This document shows, one piece after another, positions 24,140-32,289 of a stretch of 64,000 nucleotides of DNA (position 1 is the stretch's first letter; each line of letters starts with the position of its first letter). A program made the position numbers and the translations under genes. The notes beneath the pieces were generated by a model. That model was not told where the DNA came from. It did not search any database and was given only the letters and a program-made list of their open reading frames with translations. Origin of the DNA: Acidimicrobiia bacterium (GTDB lineage: Bacteria > Actinomycetota > Acidimicrobiia > Spongiisociales > UBA11373); NCBI GenBank assembly GCA_030584185.1, contig CP129495.1:2101469-2165468 (forward strand), written 5' to 3'.

Positions 24140-24170
24140 CGACCCCCTAGCCCCCGGCCGCAGGTTCGCA

Positions 24171-24185
24171 TACCTTGGCCGGGTG
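24171..24185 (+). promoter_or_regulatory. Leaderless promoter of comM-dprA
   Basis: TACCTT (24171-24176), 6 nt, then GTG 24183. Confidence 0.5.
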
Positions 24186-25652
24186 TTCGCCTCGGTGACC
24201 TCGGCCGCCCTGGTTGGGGTGGTTCCCCGTCCGGTGAGGGTCGAGGCGCACGTGTCCGGCCGCAAGGAGGCCTTTGCGCTGGTCGGCCTCCCCGACACCG
24301 CCGTGCGGGAGGCTCGGGAGCGGGTTCGGTCGGCGATCGCAGCCACCGGCCATCGCTTCCCCATGAGGAGGGTGACCGTGAACCTGGCCCCGGCGGACCT
24401 CCCCAAGGTGGGCTCGGCGTACGACCTCCCCATCGCCCTGGGAGTGCTCGCCGCTTGTGGGCACATCCCGCCAGGCGCCACCAGGGTGGTCGCCCTCGGC
24501 GAGCTGGCACTCGATGGCGCGGTGAGGCCGGCACGCGGCTGCCTGGCCGCCGGCATGGTGGCCCGCCGCCGCAACGAGCGATGCCTGGTCGGTGTCGATG
24601 CCGCAGGCGAGGCCGCCCTCTCTGGAGGCGACGTCCACGGTGTGGCCACGCTGGCAGAGGCTATCGCCGTCGCCTCCGGTGACCGCGACGGGTCACGCCC
24701 CGTCGCCGGAGGTGGCGATGACGGAGCCGGATGGGTCGACCTGGGAGCGGTGCGAGGCCAGGTCCTGGCGCGCCGGGCACTGGAGGTGGCGGCGGCAGGC
24801 GGCCACCACCTGCTGCTGTTGGGGCCACCCGGCTCCGGGAAGACGATGCTGGCCCGCGCCCTGCCCGGCATCTTGCCCGACCTGACCGCCGACGAGGCGT
24901 TGGAGGTGGCCCAGGCGCACTCCGCCGCCGGGCGCCCGCTGCGGATGTCGAGTCGGCCTCCGTTTCGCAGCCCCCACCACGGCGCCACCGCCCCGGCCAT
25001 CCTCGGGGGTGGCTCTGGTGTTCCCGTGCCTGGGGAGCTCACACTGGCCGACCGAGGGGTGCTGTTCCTCGACGAATTGGCCGAGTTCCCGCGCGGTCTT
25101 CTCGACATGTTGCGCCAGCCTGTCGAGGAAGGTGTGGTCCACATCGCCCGCAAGGGGGTCTCGGTGGAGTTCCCTTGCCGAACCCAGTTGGTTGCGGCGA
25201 CCAACCCGTGTCCTTGCGGGTACCTCGGGGATCGGAGGGTGGCGTGTCGCTGCAGCGCGTCGGCCGTGACCCGGTACCGATCGCGTCTCTCGGGACCACT
25301 GCTGGACCGGTTCGATCTGAGGGTCGGTGTGGGGAGGGTCGACGGAGAAGGGCTCATGGGCCCTTCGGGGGAGTCGGCCGCTTCGGTACGCATGCGGGTC
25401 GCCGCCGCCAGGGAGCGTCAGCGGATGCGGGGTGTGCTCAACCGCTCGCTCGATCGAGTGCGGCTGGACGCCTTGAACTGGGATGTCTCCGCCTTGGAGA
25501 TGCTTCGGGCTGCGGTGGACCGCAGCGCCCTCACCGGACGCGGCTGGGATCGGCTGAGGAGGGTGTCGTCGACGATCGCCGATCTGGAGGGTGCCGACAG
25601 CATCGGTGACCACCACGTGGCCGAGGCGCTCTCGCTGAGGGTCGATCTGTGA
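24183..25652 (+). CDS. comM: ComM/YifB family AAA ATPase (Mg-chelatase-like)
   Basis: Branch-migration helicase that extends heteroduplex during natural transformation in organisms where it has been tested. The 489-residue protein has an N-terminal ChlI-type domain (LVGLPDTAVREARERVRSAI), Walker A LLLGPPGSGKTMLARALPG near residue 218, Walker B GVLFLDELAEFPRGLLDML, a cysteine cluster PCGYLGDRRVACRC, and the C-terminal lid. It overlaps dprA by GTGA, which supports a joint role in DNA uptake or recombination. Confidence 0.93.
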   Translation: MFASVTSAALVGVVPRPVRVEAHVSGRKEAFALVGLPDTAVREARERVRSAIAATGHRFPMRRVTVNLAPADLPKVGSAYDLPIALGVLAACGHIPPGATRVVALGELALDGAVRPARGCLAAGMVARRRNERCLVGVDAAGEAALSGGDVHGVATLAEAIAVASGDRDGSRPVAGGGDDGAGWVDLGAVRGQVLARRALEVAAAGGHHLLLLGPPGSGKTMLARALPGILPDLTADEALEVAQAHSAAGRPLRMSSRPPFRSPHHGATAPAILGGGSGVPVPGELTLADRGVLFLDELAEFPRGLLDMLRQPVEEGVVHIARKGVSVEFPCRTQLVAATNPCPCGYLGDRRVACRCSASAVTRYRSRLSGPLLDRFDLRVGVGRVDGEGLMGPSGESAASVRMRVAAARERQRMRGVLNRSLDRVRLDALNWDVSALEMLRAAVDRSALTGRGWDRLRRVSSTIADLEGADSIGDHHVAEALSLRVDL

Positions 25653-26671
25653 GCACCGCTCTGCTCGAACTGGCCGGTCTGGGCCTGCACCCGGGACGCC
25701 TCGGCGAACTGCTGACCCGTTGGGGAAGCGCCGAGAGGACGGTGGCTGCCATCCGCGGCGGCCGTGTCGACGGTGTCGATGCCGGTTCGATCGTTCCCGC
25801 CGACACCCTGCTGGGCAGGCTGGAGCGCTGTGGTGCCCGGCCGGTGTTCCTGGGGGAGCCCGGATACCCCGAAGCGCTGGCCGCGATCGAGGACCCGCCT
25901 CCGACCCTGTTCGTGCGGGGAACGATCCCCGGCGGGCCGGCGGTGGCGGTCGTGGGAACCCGTCGGGCGACCGCTTACGGGCGGGCATTGGCACGGGCGT
26001 TCGGAGCGGCGGTCGCCGATGCCGGATGGGTGCTGGTCTCCGGACTGGCTCGTGGCATCGACGGAGAGGCCCATCGGGGGAGCCTCCACCGGGCGGGGGC
26101 CGGGATCGGCGTGCTCGGCTGCGGGCCCGACGTCGTCTACCCGCGCGAACATGGCGACATTGCCGACGACTTGATCGCCGGCGGCGCCGTGGTGAGCGAG
26201 TACCCGCCTGGGGCGGCCCCGCTGGCGTGGCGCTTCCCGCCGCGCAACCGGATCATCTCCGGGCTGGCGGGCGCCGTGGTGGTGGTCGAGGCCGGGGTCG
26301 CCGGCGGCGCCCTGGTGACGGCGGCGCGCGCGGTGGCCCAGGGACGCGAGGTGTTCGCCGTTCCCGGCGACGTCGACCGGGAGACCTCGGTGGGGTGCAA
26401 CCTGCTGATTCGCGACGGCGCCGTCCCGGTGCTGGGAGCCTCCGACCTGGTCGAGGCGCTGTCCCTGGTGTTGGGGCCGCCACGAAGCGCCCCCTCGGCC
26501 GACGACCTCCCCAGTGCCGGAATCTCCCTGGACGCCCTGGCCGTCCGTCTCGGTCTCGAAGGTTCCTCCTTCGCCACCTGGCTGGGCCGCATGCGGCTGG
26601 CCGGGAGGATCCGCGTCGTCGGCGACCGTGTCCACCCGCAGGACCCGGCCCGCCGGGGCACGAACGGGTAA
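25649..26671 (+). CDS. dprA: DNA processing protein DprA
   Basis: DprA binds incoming single-stranded DNA and loads RecA. The 340-residue protein has a SAM-like N-terminal region, then the Rossmann-like core with VVGTRRATAYGRALARAFG, VSGLARGIDGEAHRGSLH, GVLGCGPDVVYPREH, SEYPPGAAPLAWRFPPRNRI and VFAVPGDVDRETSVGCNLLI, and a C-terminal winged-helix region. It follows comM by GTGA. The TAA stop (26669-26671) overlaps a -10 box for the next gene. Confidence 0.95.
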   Translation: MSTALLELAGLGLHPGRLGELLTRWGSAERTVAAIRGGRVDGVDAGSIVPADTLLGRLERCGARPVFLGEPGYPEALAAIEDPPPTLFVRGTIPGGPAVAVVGTRRATAYGRALARAFGAAVADAGWVLVSGLARGIDGEAHRGSLHRAGAGIGVLGCGPDVVYPREHGDIADDLIAGGAVVSEYPPGAAPLAWRFPPRNRIISGLAGAVVVVEAGVAGGALVTAARAVAQGREVFAVPGDVDRETSVGCNLLIRDGAVPVLGASDLVEALSLVLGPPRSAPSADDLPSAGISLDALAVRLGLEGSSFATWLGRMRLAGRIRVVGDRVHPQDPARRGTNG

Positions 26672-26674
26672 AGT
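26669..26674 (+). promoter_or_regulatory. -10 box for the SH3 lipoprotein gene
   Basis: TAAAGT includes the dprA stop codon. A leader of about 20 nt with GGGAGG precedes GTG 26702. Confidence 0.45.
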
Positions 26675-26701
26675 CCGCGCCGACGCAAGGGAGGTGTCGG
26701 A

Positions 26702-27811
26702 GTGTCGCGCCGCAACGCCTGGATCGTGCTTCTCGTGGTGACTCTTGTCTCCGGCGCCTGTGGAGACGACGCCGCCCCGACCTCGACATCGACCTCCGTC
26801 AGCACGACGACGGTCGCCGTCACCACGACCACCGAGGGCGCCACCACGACCACCGAGGGCGCCACCACTGTGCCGGCCCCGGTGGCCGTCGCCGAGCTGT
26901 GCGTGGTGGACCGCACGCCGGGTGAGACCGCCCGGGTGCGGACCGGGCCCGGCGCCGAGTTCGACCTGGTCGCCGAGCTTCCACACGATGCCACCGGCGT
27001 GCTCACCACGGGGAACACGGCACTGGATGGGGAAGGGGATCCCTGGACCGAGATCATCCACGAAGGCCAGACCCGATGGGTCGTGTCGCAGTTCCTGACG
27101 CCGGGCGCCTGTGATCCGGCGGCGGGCGCCGCCACCTACGCCGTGACCGGCATCGCCTGTGGAAGCCAACTCAACGTGCGCACCGGGCTGGGGGACTCCT
27201 ATGAGGCGATCGGGACCCTCGATCCCGACGCCATCGGGATCGCAGGGACCGGAGTCGTCGCTCTCGACGGCGAGGGTCGGACCTGGGTGCAGGTATCCCA
27301 CGGAGGTGCCAACGCCTGGGTCGCCGGGTGGTACCTGACCACCGACGCCGGCCCGACCATCATCTGCGTACCCCCGCTGCCCTGGCTGCTCACGGCCGAC
27401 GCTCTCGGGCCCATCGCCCTCGGATCCCAGGCAGCCGACCTGGGCACGGTGACGGCCCAGGCGTGGACGCTGGCCGACTCGTACGGGTCGTGCGCCTGGT
27501 GGGAGTCGAACGGGGTCGGGGTTCAGGCCCTGGACGGCGTCGTGGTCGAGATCTGGGCGATGAGCGCCGCCGTGGCGGTCACCCCGGAGGGCTTCAAGGT
27601 GGGCATGAGCAAGTCCGACGCCTGGACGGCGTTCGGGCCGCGGGGCACCGTGGTGCCCGGGCCGTACGCCGGCGAGGTGATCATCGTCGACGCCCCGAAC
27701 TGGATGGTGGACTTCACCTATCTGATGACCCTCGCCGGTCCCGACCCCAACCTCATCGACGTGATCCGCATCAACGACGACGGCGGCTACATCGAAGGCG
27801 GGTGTTCCTGA
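26702..27811 (+). CDS. Lipoprotein with two bacterial SH3-like domains
   Basis: A 369-residue exported protein. The signal peptide ends in a lipobox (LVTLVSGAC), followed by a Thr-rich linker with an exact tandem repeat (TTTEGATTTTEGAT). Two SH3b-like units follow at about residues 65-135 and 150-215; both carry RVRTGPG or NVRTGLG and W-V-S/W-V-A blocks (TRWVVSQFLT, NAWVAGWYLT). The C-terminal 150 residues are not recognised. SH3b domains often bind peptidoglycan. GTG 26702 follows GGGAGG. It lies just before the Tad pilus region, but a link is only positional. Confidence 0.82.
   Translation: MSRRNAWIVLLVVTLVSGACGDDAAPTSTSTSVSTTTVAVTTTTEGATTTTEGATTVPAPVAVAELCVVDRTPGETARVRTGPGAEFDLVAELPHDATGVLTTGNTALDGEGDPWTEIIHEGQTRWVVSQFLTPGACDPAAGAATYAVTGIACGSQLNVRTGLGDSYEAIGTLDPDAIGIAGTGVVALDGEGRTWVQVSHGGANAWVAGWYLTTDAGPTIICVPPLPWLLTADALGPIALGSQAADLGTVTAQAWTLADSYGSCAWWESNGVGVQALDGVVVEIWAMSAAVAVTPEGFKVGMSKSDAWTAFGPRGTVVPGPYAGEVIIVDAPNWMVDFTYLMTLAGPDPNLIDVIRINDDGGYIEGGCS
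26824..26868 (+). repeat. Tandem 21-bp repeat in the lipoprotein linker
   Basis: GACCACCGAGGGCGCCACCAC occurs twice in a row, encoding the doubled TTEGATT linker. It could expand or contract without changing the frame. Confidence 0.6.
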
Positions 27812-27892
27812 ATCGGGCCTGCTGACCGAGCCCTCGACTGAAGTTCTCGCCCCGCCCGTGCCGATACGACCAGGATCGGATCGGAGGTGCGG

Positions 27893-28549
27893 ATGGCCGT
27901 CGAGGAACCGCAACGACGAATGGGCGCAATCGGCGCAGGGGAGGTGGTCGTCGTCGAGCCGCGCCCCCTTCCGGCCGCGTCCCTGATCGCCCTTTTGGGA
28001 ACACTGGGATGGAGTGGCGTCCGGGTGGCTCCCTCCGATGTCGAGTACCTGCGGGGCCGACCGGGGCCGGCCCTGGTCTCGTTGGTGACCGGACCCCTGA
28101 CCGAGGTCGTCGCCGGGCTGGTGGCCCGGCAGCGGACGGTGGTGGCGCTCGGCTCCGAACGCCGTGACGCCCTCGCCGCCGCGGTGGCGGCAGGTGCTCG
28201 GCTGGCGGTGGCCGACGCCGACGGGCCCGGTGAGCTCGCGGCATGCCTCAGGCTCGCCGCAGCCGGTGAAGCCGACGGGGGAAGGTCGCTGCGGCCTCGC
28301 CCGGTGCCTCGCCGTCTCCAGTCTCTGGCCGGGACCGGCCTGGAAACCCTCACCGCGCGTGAGGGACAGGTGCTAGAGGCACTGATCGTCGGGAGGCGTC
28401 CCTCCGAGATCGCCGCCGACCGCTTCGTGTCGATAACGACGGTTCGCAATCAGGTCCAGTCGATCCTCACCAAGCTGAACGTGCACTCGCAGCTGGAGGC
28501 CGTGGCGCTTGCCCATCGGGTCGGGTGGCCGGCGCAGGCGCTCGACTGA
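27893..28549 (+). CDS. Orphan LuxR-type regulator with a pseudo-receiver domain
   Basis: A 218-residue protein with a C-terminal LuxR/NarL helix-turn-helix: LTAREGQVLEALIVGRRPSE, then TTVRNQVQSILTKLNVHSQL. The N-terminal 140 residues resemble a receiver fold (GEVVVVEPRPLPAASLIALL, RQRTVVALGSE) but have no phosphorylatable Asp at the third strand, which reads ALVSLVTGP. No kinase gene is nearby. ATG 27893 is preceded by CGGAGGTGCGG; GTG 27887 is an alternative. Its position directly before the palindrome-rich flp control region makes it the best candidate for the pilus regulator. Confidence 0.82.
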   Translation: MAVEEPQRRMGAIGAGEVVVVEPRPLPAASLIALLGTLGWSGVRVAPSDVEYLRGRPGPALVSLVTGPLTEVVAGLVARQRTVVALGSERRDALAAAVAAGARLAVADADGPGELAACLRLAAAGEADGGRSLRPRPVPRRLQSLAGTGLETLTAREGQVLEALIVGRRPSEIAADRFVSITTVRNQVQSILTKLNVHSQLEAVALAHRVGWPAQALD

Positions 28550-28718
28550 ACACCGGCGGCCACGGTCGGTGGTGTCATTCTCTCCGATGGTCATCTGAAT
28601 GATGTGAATTCATCATGACACGACCACCCAGGGTGGTCAGATTGCCATTCGTGCTAGTCGGCTCGACACGAGATGACTAGTGCGGGCAGAGACCGATGCC
28701 ACTGGAGGGAGGTAATCC
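28550..28718 (+). promoter_or_regulatory. Palindrome-rich control region upstream of flp
   Basis: This 169-nt gap is richer in A and T than its surroundings. It holds, in order, ATGATG-N6-CATCAT around TGAATTCA (about 28597-28616), the palindrome GACCACCC-A-GGGTGGTC (28622-28638), TTGCCA (28642-28647) as a possible -35, and a hairpin at 28654-28680 (CTAGTC and GACTAG outside, CTCG and CGAG inside, ACA loop). GGAGGGAGG precedes the flp start. The promoter cannot be placed with confidence. The regulator upstream is the obvious candidate ligand. Confidence 0.6.
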
Positions 28719-28886
28719 GTGTTGGAACGCCTGTACACACTGCTCCATCGGGATGATGGGGCGACGATGGTCGAGTACGGCCTGATGGTGGCGCTCATCG
28801 CCGTGGTCGCACTGATCGCCGTCACCGCTCTGGGCGGCAGCGTTCGGGACATCTTCCAGAACGTCGCCGACACCCTCGGCCCCTGA
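28719..28886 (+). CDS. flp: Flp-type pilin
   Basis: A 55-residue pilin, too short for routine gene calling. It has a basic leader, a class III prepilin cleavage site after Gly14 (HRDDG/ATMVEYGL) with the required Glu at +5 and Tyr at +6, a hydrophobic helix (LMVALIAVVALIAVTALGG) and a short C-terminus (VRDIFQNVADTLGP). GGAGGGAGGTAATCC before GTG 28719 is the strongest ribosome binding site of the locus, which fits a highly expressed structural subunit. The TadV prepilin peptidase it needs is not in the window. Confidence 0.92.
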   Translation: MLERLYTLLHRDDGATMVEYGLMVALIAVVALIAVTALGGSVRDIFQNVADTLGP

Positions 28887-28960
28887 CGGGGCATGAAGCC
28901 AGCGCCGTCCGGGTCCCGGGCGGCTCGACCGCCCGGGACCTGCGACGGAGGGGAGACCGC

Positions 28961-29323
28961 ATGCAACGCGACGAAGGTGCCGCACTCGTGGAGTTCGCTC
29001 TGGTGCTGCCGCTGCTGGTGATGCTCACCTTCGGCATCATCGAGTTCGGCCGGGCGTACAACGCCCAGATCACCCTCACCCATGCCAGCCGCGAGGGGGT
29101 GCGGGTCCTGGCCATCACCGGCGACGCCGGTCAGGCAGCGCTCGCTGCCAGGAACGCCGCCCCCAACCTCGATCCCGGGCTGATCTCGATCTCCACCGGC
29201 GCCTGCAACGAAGGCGAGCCGACCTCGGTCGAGGCCAGCTACCCGCACGCCATCTCCATCCCGTTCTTCGGGGATCGGACCATGACCCTGCGATCCAGCG
29301 CGGTGATGCGATGCGGCGGCTGA
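28961..29323 (+). CDS. tadE: TadE-like minor pseudopilin
   Basis: A 120-residue protein with the TadE N-terminus: RDEGAALVEFALVLPLLVML, then FGIIEFGRAYNAQ. The Gly-Ala...Glu-Phe pattern matches prepilin processing. CGGAGGGGAGACCGC precedes the ATG. TadE proteins are minor components of Flp pili. Its 3' end overlaps the TadG-like gene by 13 nt. Confidence 0.9.
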   Translation: MQRDEGAALVEFALVLPLLVMLTFGIIEFGRAYNAQITLTHASREGVRVLAITGDAGQAALAARNAAPNLDPGLISISTGACNEGEPTSVEASYPHAISIPFFGDRTMTLRSSAVMRCGG

Positions 29324-30273
29324 ACGACGATCGGGGGGCGGTCGGCGTCTTCACCGCGATAGTCATCGTCGTCCTTCTCGGGATGGTGGGACTCACCATC
29401 GACGCCGGAGCCCTCTACCGGGAGCGCCACGAGCTGCGCAACGGCGCCGACGCCGCCGCCCTCGCCATCGCCGAGGCCTGCGCATTCGAGGAGCCGGACT
29501 GTGCGTCTGGCCCCGCTTGGAGCCTGGCGCGTTCCTACGCATCGGCCAACGCCTCGGATGGCACCGCCGACGTCATCGACGTCGATCTGGACTTCGCCGC
29601 ACGGACCGTCACCGTGCACACCGCAACGCTCACCCCCGGCGGTTCGACGCTGTTCGAGCCCTACTTCGCCTCGGTCGTCGGCTTCGACGGGACCACCGTC
29701 CACGCCCAGGCCACCGCCGAGTGGGGGCACCCACGCCGGCTGCGGGCCACGCTGCCGCTGATCATCTCCGAATGCGAGTTCCCCACCGAGGGGCCGTTGC
29801 CCACCCCGCCGGTGGTTCTCTACTTCCATGACGGGAACAACGCCGAGCCCTGCAACGCCCACGCCGGGCAAGATGCCGACGGGGACGGCTTCCTCCCCGG
29901 AGGGTTCGGCTGGCTCGACACCCCCGGCGGCTGCGAGGTTCAGCTCACCTCGGGAACATGGTCTTTCGCCGATCCCGGGTCGTCGCCGGCCAACGGCTGC
30001 ACCCCCGCATACCTGGCGTCGTTGCTCTCCGATCCGGTTCCGCTGCCCTTCTTCGACGACATCCTCGGTCAGGGAAGCGGCGGCGAGTATCGGATCGCCG
30101 GCTTCGGGATGTTCCAGATCACCGGATACAACTTCGGCGGCCAGTTCAAGGTCGATCCCCCATGCTCCGGGGATCAGCGGTGTGTCTCCGGGTACTTCAC
30201 CACCGGGATCGTCTATGAGGGCGACTTCGGGGGTGAAGACCACGGGATCGTGATCGTTCGGCTCACCGGGTAG
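29311..30273 (+). CDS. tadG: TadG-like pilus-associated protein
   Basis: A 320-residue protein with the Tad domain at its N-terminus: DDRGAVGVFTAIVIVVLLGM, then LTIDAGALYRERHELRNGAD and ALAIAEAC. One membrane helix anchors a large extracellular part containing several cysteines (CAFEEPDC, SECEF, EPCNAH, CSGDQRC), probably disulfide bonded. There is no VWA domain in this protein; a VWA domain is instead fused to TadB four genes later. The ATG lies within the tadE end. Confidence 0.85.
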   Translation: MRRLNDDRGAVGVFTAIVIVVLLGMVGLTIDAGALYRERHELRNGADAAALAIAEACAFEEPDCASGPAWSLARSYASANASDGTADVIDVDLDFAARTVTVHTATLTPGGSTLFEPYFASVVGFDGTTVHAQATAEWGHPRRLRATLPLIISECEFPTEGPLPTPPVVLYFHDGNNAEPCNAHAGQDADGDGFLPGGFGWLDTPGGCEVQLTSGTWSFADPGSSPANGCTPAYLASLLSDPVPLPFFDDILGQGSGGEYRIAGFGMFQITGYNFGGQFKVDPPCSGDQRCVSGYFTTGIVYEGDFGGEDHGIVIVRLTG

Positions 30274-30283
30274 GAGGGGTCAG

Positions 30284-31117
30284 ATGCGCAGGAGTCTTGG
30301 AATAGTCGTCGCGCTGGGGTTCGCCATCCTCGGAACGCTGCTGCTCATCGGGTATGTCAGGTCCGCCGAGGAGCGCGCCCTCGCCGGTGAGGAGCTCGTC
30401 GAAGTGCTGGTGGTGCAGCAGGCGGTGGCGGCGGGAACGCCGGCATCGTTGCTCGACGGGTCGGTGACGCTGGAGCAGGTCCCGCTCAAGGTGAGGGCCG
30501 AGGGTGGGGTCGCCGATCTGGAGGTCCTGGGCGAACTGGTCGCCTCCACCGACCTGCTTCCGGGGGAGCAGATCACCGCCGCCCGGTTCGTCACCACTGA
30601 ATCGCTCGAGCCCGACGCCGGAATCGAACCGCCATCGGGGACGATCGCCGTCACCGTCTCCCTGTTCCCGGAACGCGCCGTGGGTGGCCAGCTCCGGCCC
30701 GGCGACCAGGTGGCGGTGATCGCCTCCTTCAAGCCCTTCGACCTGAACTACCTGGAGCCCTCCGGCCTGCCGCCGGGCGAGATCATCGACCCCGGCGAGG
30801 TGTTCCTCGGCACCACCGACGAGGACGGGGGCACCGCCGTCAAGACCCCGACCTCCACCCACCTCATCCTCCACGGCGTGATCGTCACCAACGTCCAGCT
30901 CGAGAGCCTCCCGCGAGTGGACGAGTCGGACTCGGCGGGCGAGGCGCCGGCCCTGGCCCCCACCGGCAACCTGCTGATCACGCTGGCGGCCCAGCCCCAC
31001 GACGTGGAACGGCTCGTGTTCGCCGCCGAGCACGGGACGCTGTGGCTCGCCTTCGAGCCGGAGGGAACGCCGGCGACGGCGACCGAGATCGTCACCAGGA
31101 GCAACGTCTACGAATGA
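30284..31117 (+). CDS. cpaB: Flp pilus assembly protein CpaB/RcpC
   Basis: A 277-residue membrane-anchored protein with an N-terminal helix (SLGIVVALGFAILGTLLLIG) and a SAF-like domain (VVQQAVAAGTPASLL, LLPGEQITAARFV), then RPGDQVAVIASF. In diderm bacteria CpaB works with the RcpA secretin; no secretin is encoded here, as expected for a bacterium without an outer membrane. GGAGGGG precedes the ATG. The stop overlaps cpaE by ATGA. Confidence 0.88.
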   Translation: MRRSLGIVVALGFAILGTLLLIGYVRSAEERALAGEELVEVLVVQQAVAAGTPASLLDGSVTLEQVPLKVRAEGGVADLEVLGELVASTDLLPGEQITAARFVTTESLEPDAGIEPPSGTIAVTVSLFPERAVGGQLRPGDQVAVIASFKPFDLNYLEPSGLPPGEIIDPGEVFLGTTDEDGGTAVKTPTSTHLILHGVIVTNVQLESLPRVDESDSAGEAPALAPTGNLLITLAAQPHDVERLVFAAEHGTLWLAFEPEGTPATATEIVTRSNVYE

Positions 31118-32289
31118 GACCAATACTCCTCGCCGGCAGCACCGACGCCTTCGCCCGGGCCTTCTACGGCGCCGTGGACGAGGCGCTTCGTGATCGGGTC
31201 AAGCTGTGGCCGCACCCTCTCGCCGACGTTGGCGCCCTCGACGCCGCCTTGAAGGCCAACCCGGCGGTGCTGGTGCTGGGCCCCGCGCTGGTCGACCAGG
31301 TCTCGTTCCGCATCGCCGCCCAGGTGGATGCGGAACGGCCCGACGTCGGCGTGATAGTCGTCCAGCAGTCCGGTTCGGTGCCCCTCGAGGATGCGCTCGC
31401 CGCGGGGGTGCGGGGTGTCCTCGACAAGGACTCCGACGCGGAGGCGATCCGAGCCACGGTGGCGCGTGCTGTGAACACCGCCGAGCGGCGATCCGCCGGA
31501 ACCGAGAGCTCGTCGACGGTACCCAAGGCGCGGGTGACGGCGGTGGTGGCCCCCAAGGGAGGTGCTGGCAAGACCGTGCTCAGCACCAACCTGGCGGTGG
31601 GCCTGGCCCAGGGGGCGCCGCGCGGCGTCGTGATCGTCGATCTCGACCTCCAGTTCGGCGACGTCGGCTACGCCCTGGGCCTGCGGCCTCGCCACACCAT
31701 CTACGACGCCGTCACCACCAGCGGGCATCTCGACATCACCACCCTCAAGGTGTTTCTCACCCATCACAGGTCGGACCTCTACGCACTGTGTGCCCCGGAC
31801 GAGCCTGCGCGAGGCGAGATGGTCTCGGTGGAGGCGGTGAGTCGGATCGTCGGGTTGCTCGCCGCCGACTTCGACCACGTCGTGGTGGACACCGTGGCCG
31901 GCCTCAGCGAGCACACCCTCACCACCCTCGAGCTGGCCACCGACGTCGTGTTCGTGGCCGACATGGACGTGCCATCGGTGAGGCACCTGGTGAAGGTGGT
32001 CACGGCCCTCGACAAGCTGGGCATGGCCAGGGCGCGACGCCACTTCGTGCTCAATCGGGCCGATGCCAAGGTGGGCCTGAGCATGGCCGATGTGGCCGCT
32101 TCGGCGGGGCTTCCCATCGACGTGCAGATCCCCCATTCCAAGCAGGTTCCGGTGGCCCTCAACGAAGGGTCACCGATCATCCTCGCCAACCCCCGCAGCC
32201 CGGTCTCACGAGCGATCTGGGACCTGGTGCAAAGGGTCGGCGGCAGGCAGGCGGTTGACCGTGGCGGAACCCTGAGACGGAGTGCCTGA
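31114..32289 (+). CDS. cpaE: Pilus localisation ATPase CpaE/TadZ
   Basis: A 391-residue protein with a pseudo-receiver N-terminus (MRPILLAGSTDAFARAF, VGVIVVQQSG) and a MinD/ParA-type ATPase with the deviant Walker A APKGGAGKTVLSTNLAVGL near residue 147, IVDLDLQFGDVGYAL and VVDTVAGLSEHTLTTLE. TadZ marks the cell position where the pilus machine is built. It abuts cpaF with no intergenic base. Confidence 0.9.
   Translation: MRPILLAGSTDAFARAFYGAVDEALRDRVKLWPHPLADVGALDAALKANPAVLVLGPALVDQVSFRIAAQVDAERPDVGVIVVQQSGSVPLEDALAAGVRGVLDKDSDAEAIRATVARAVNTAERRSAGTESSSTVPKARVTAVVAPKGGAGKTVLSTNLAVGLAQGAPRGVVIVDLDLQFGDVGYALGLRPRHTIYDAVTTSGHLDITTLKVFLTHHRSDLYALCAPDEPARGEMVSVEAVSRIVGLLAADFDHVVVDTVAGLSEHTLTTLELATDVVFVADMDVPSVRHLVKVVTALDKLGMARARRHFVLNRADAKVGLSMADVAASAGLPIDVQIPHSKQVPVALNEGSPIILANPRSPVSRAIWDLVQRVGGRQAVDRGGTLRRSA

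Noticed and set aside
25418-27913. Minus-strand open frame of about 830 codons opposite dprA and the SH3 lipoprotein gene
   Set aside because: It spans two well-supported plus-strand genes and their promoter. The translation is Gly/His/Arg-rich noise.
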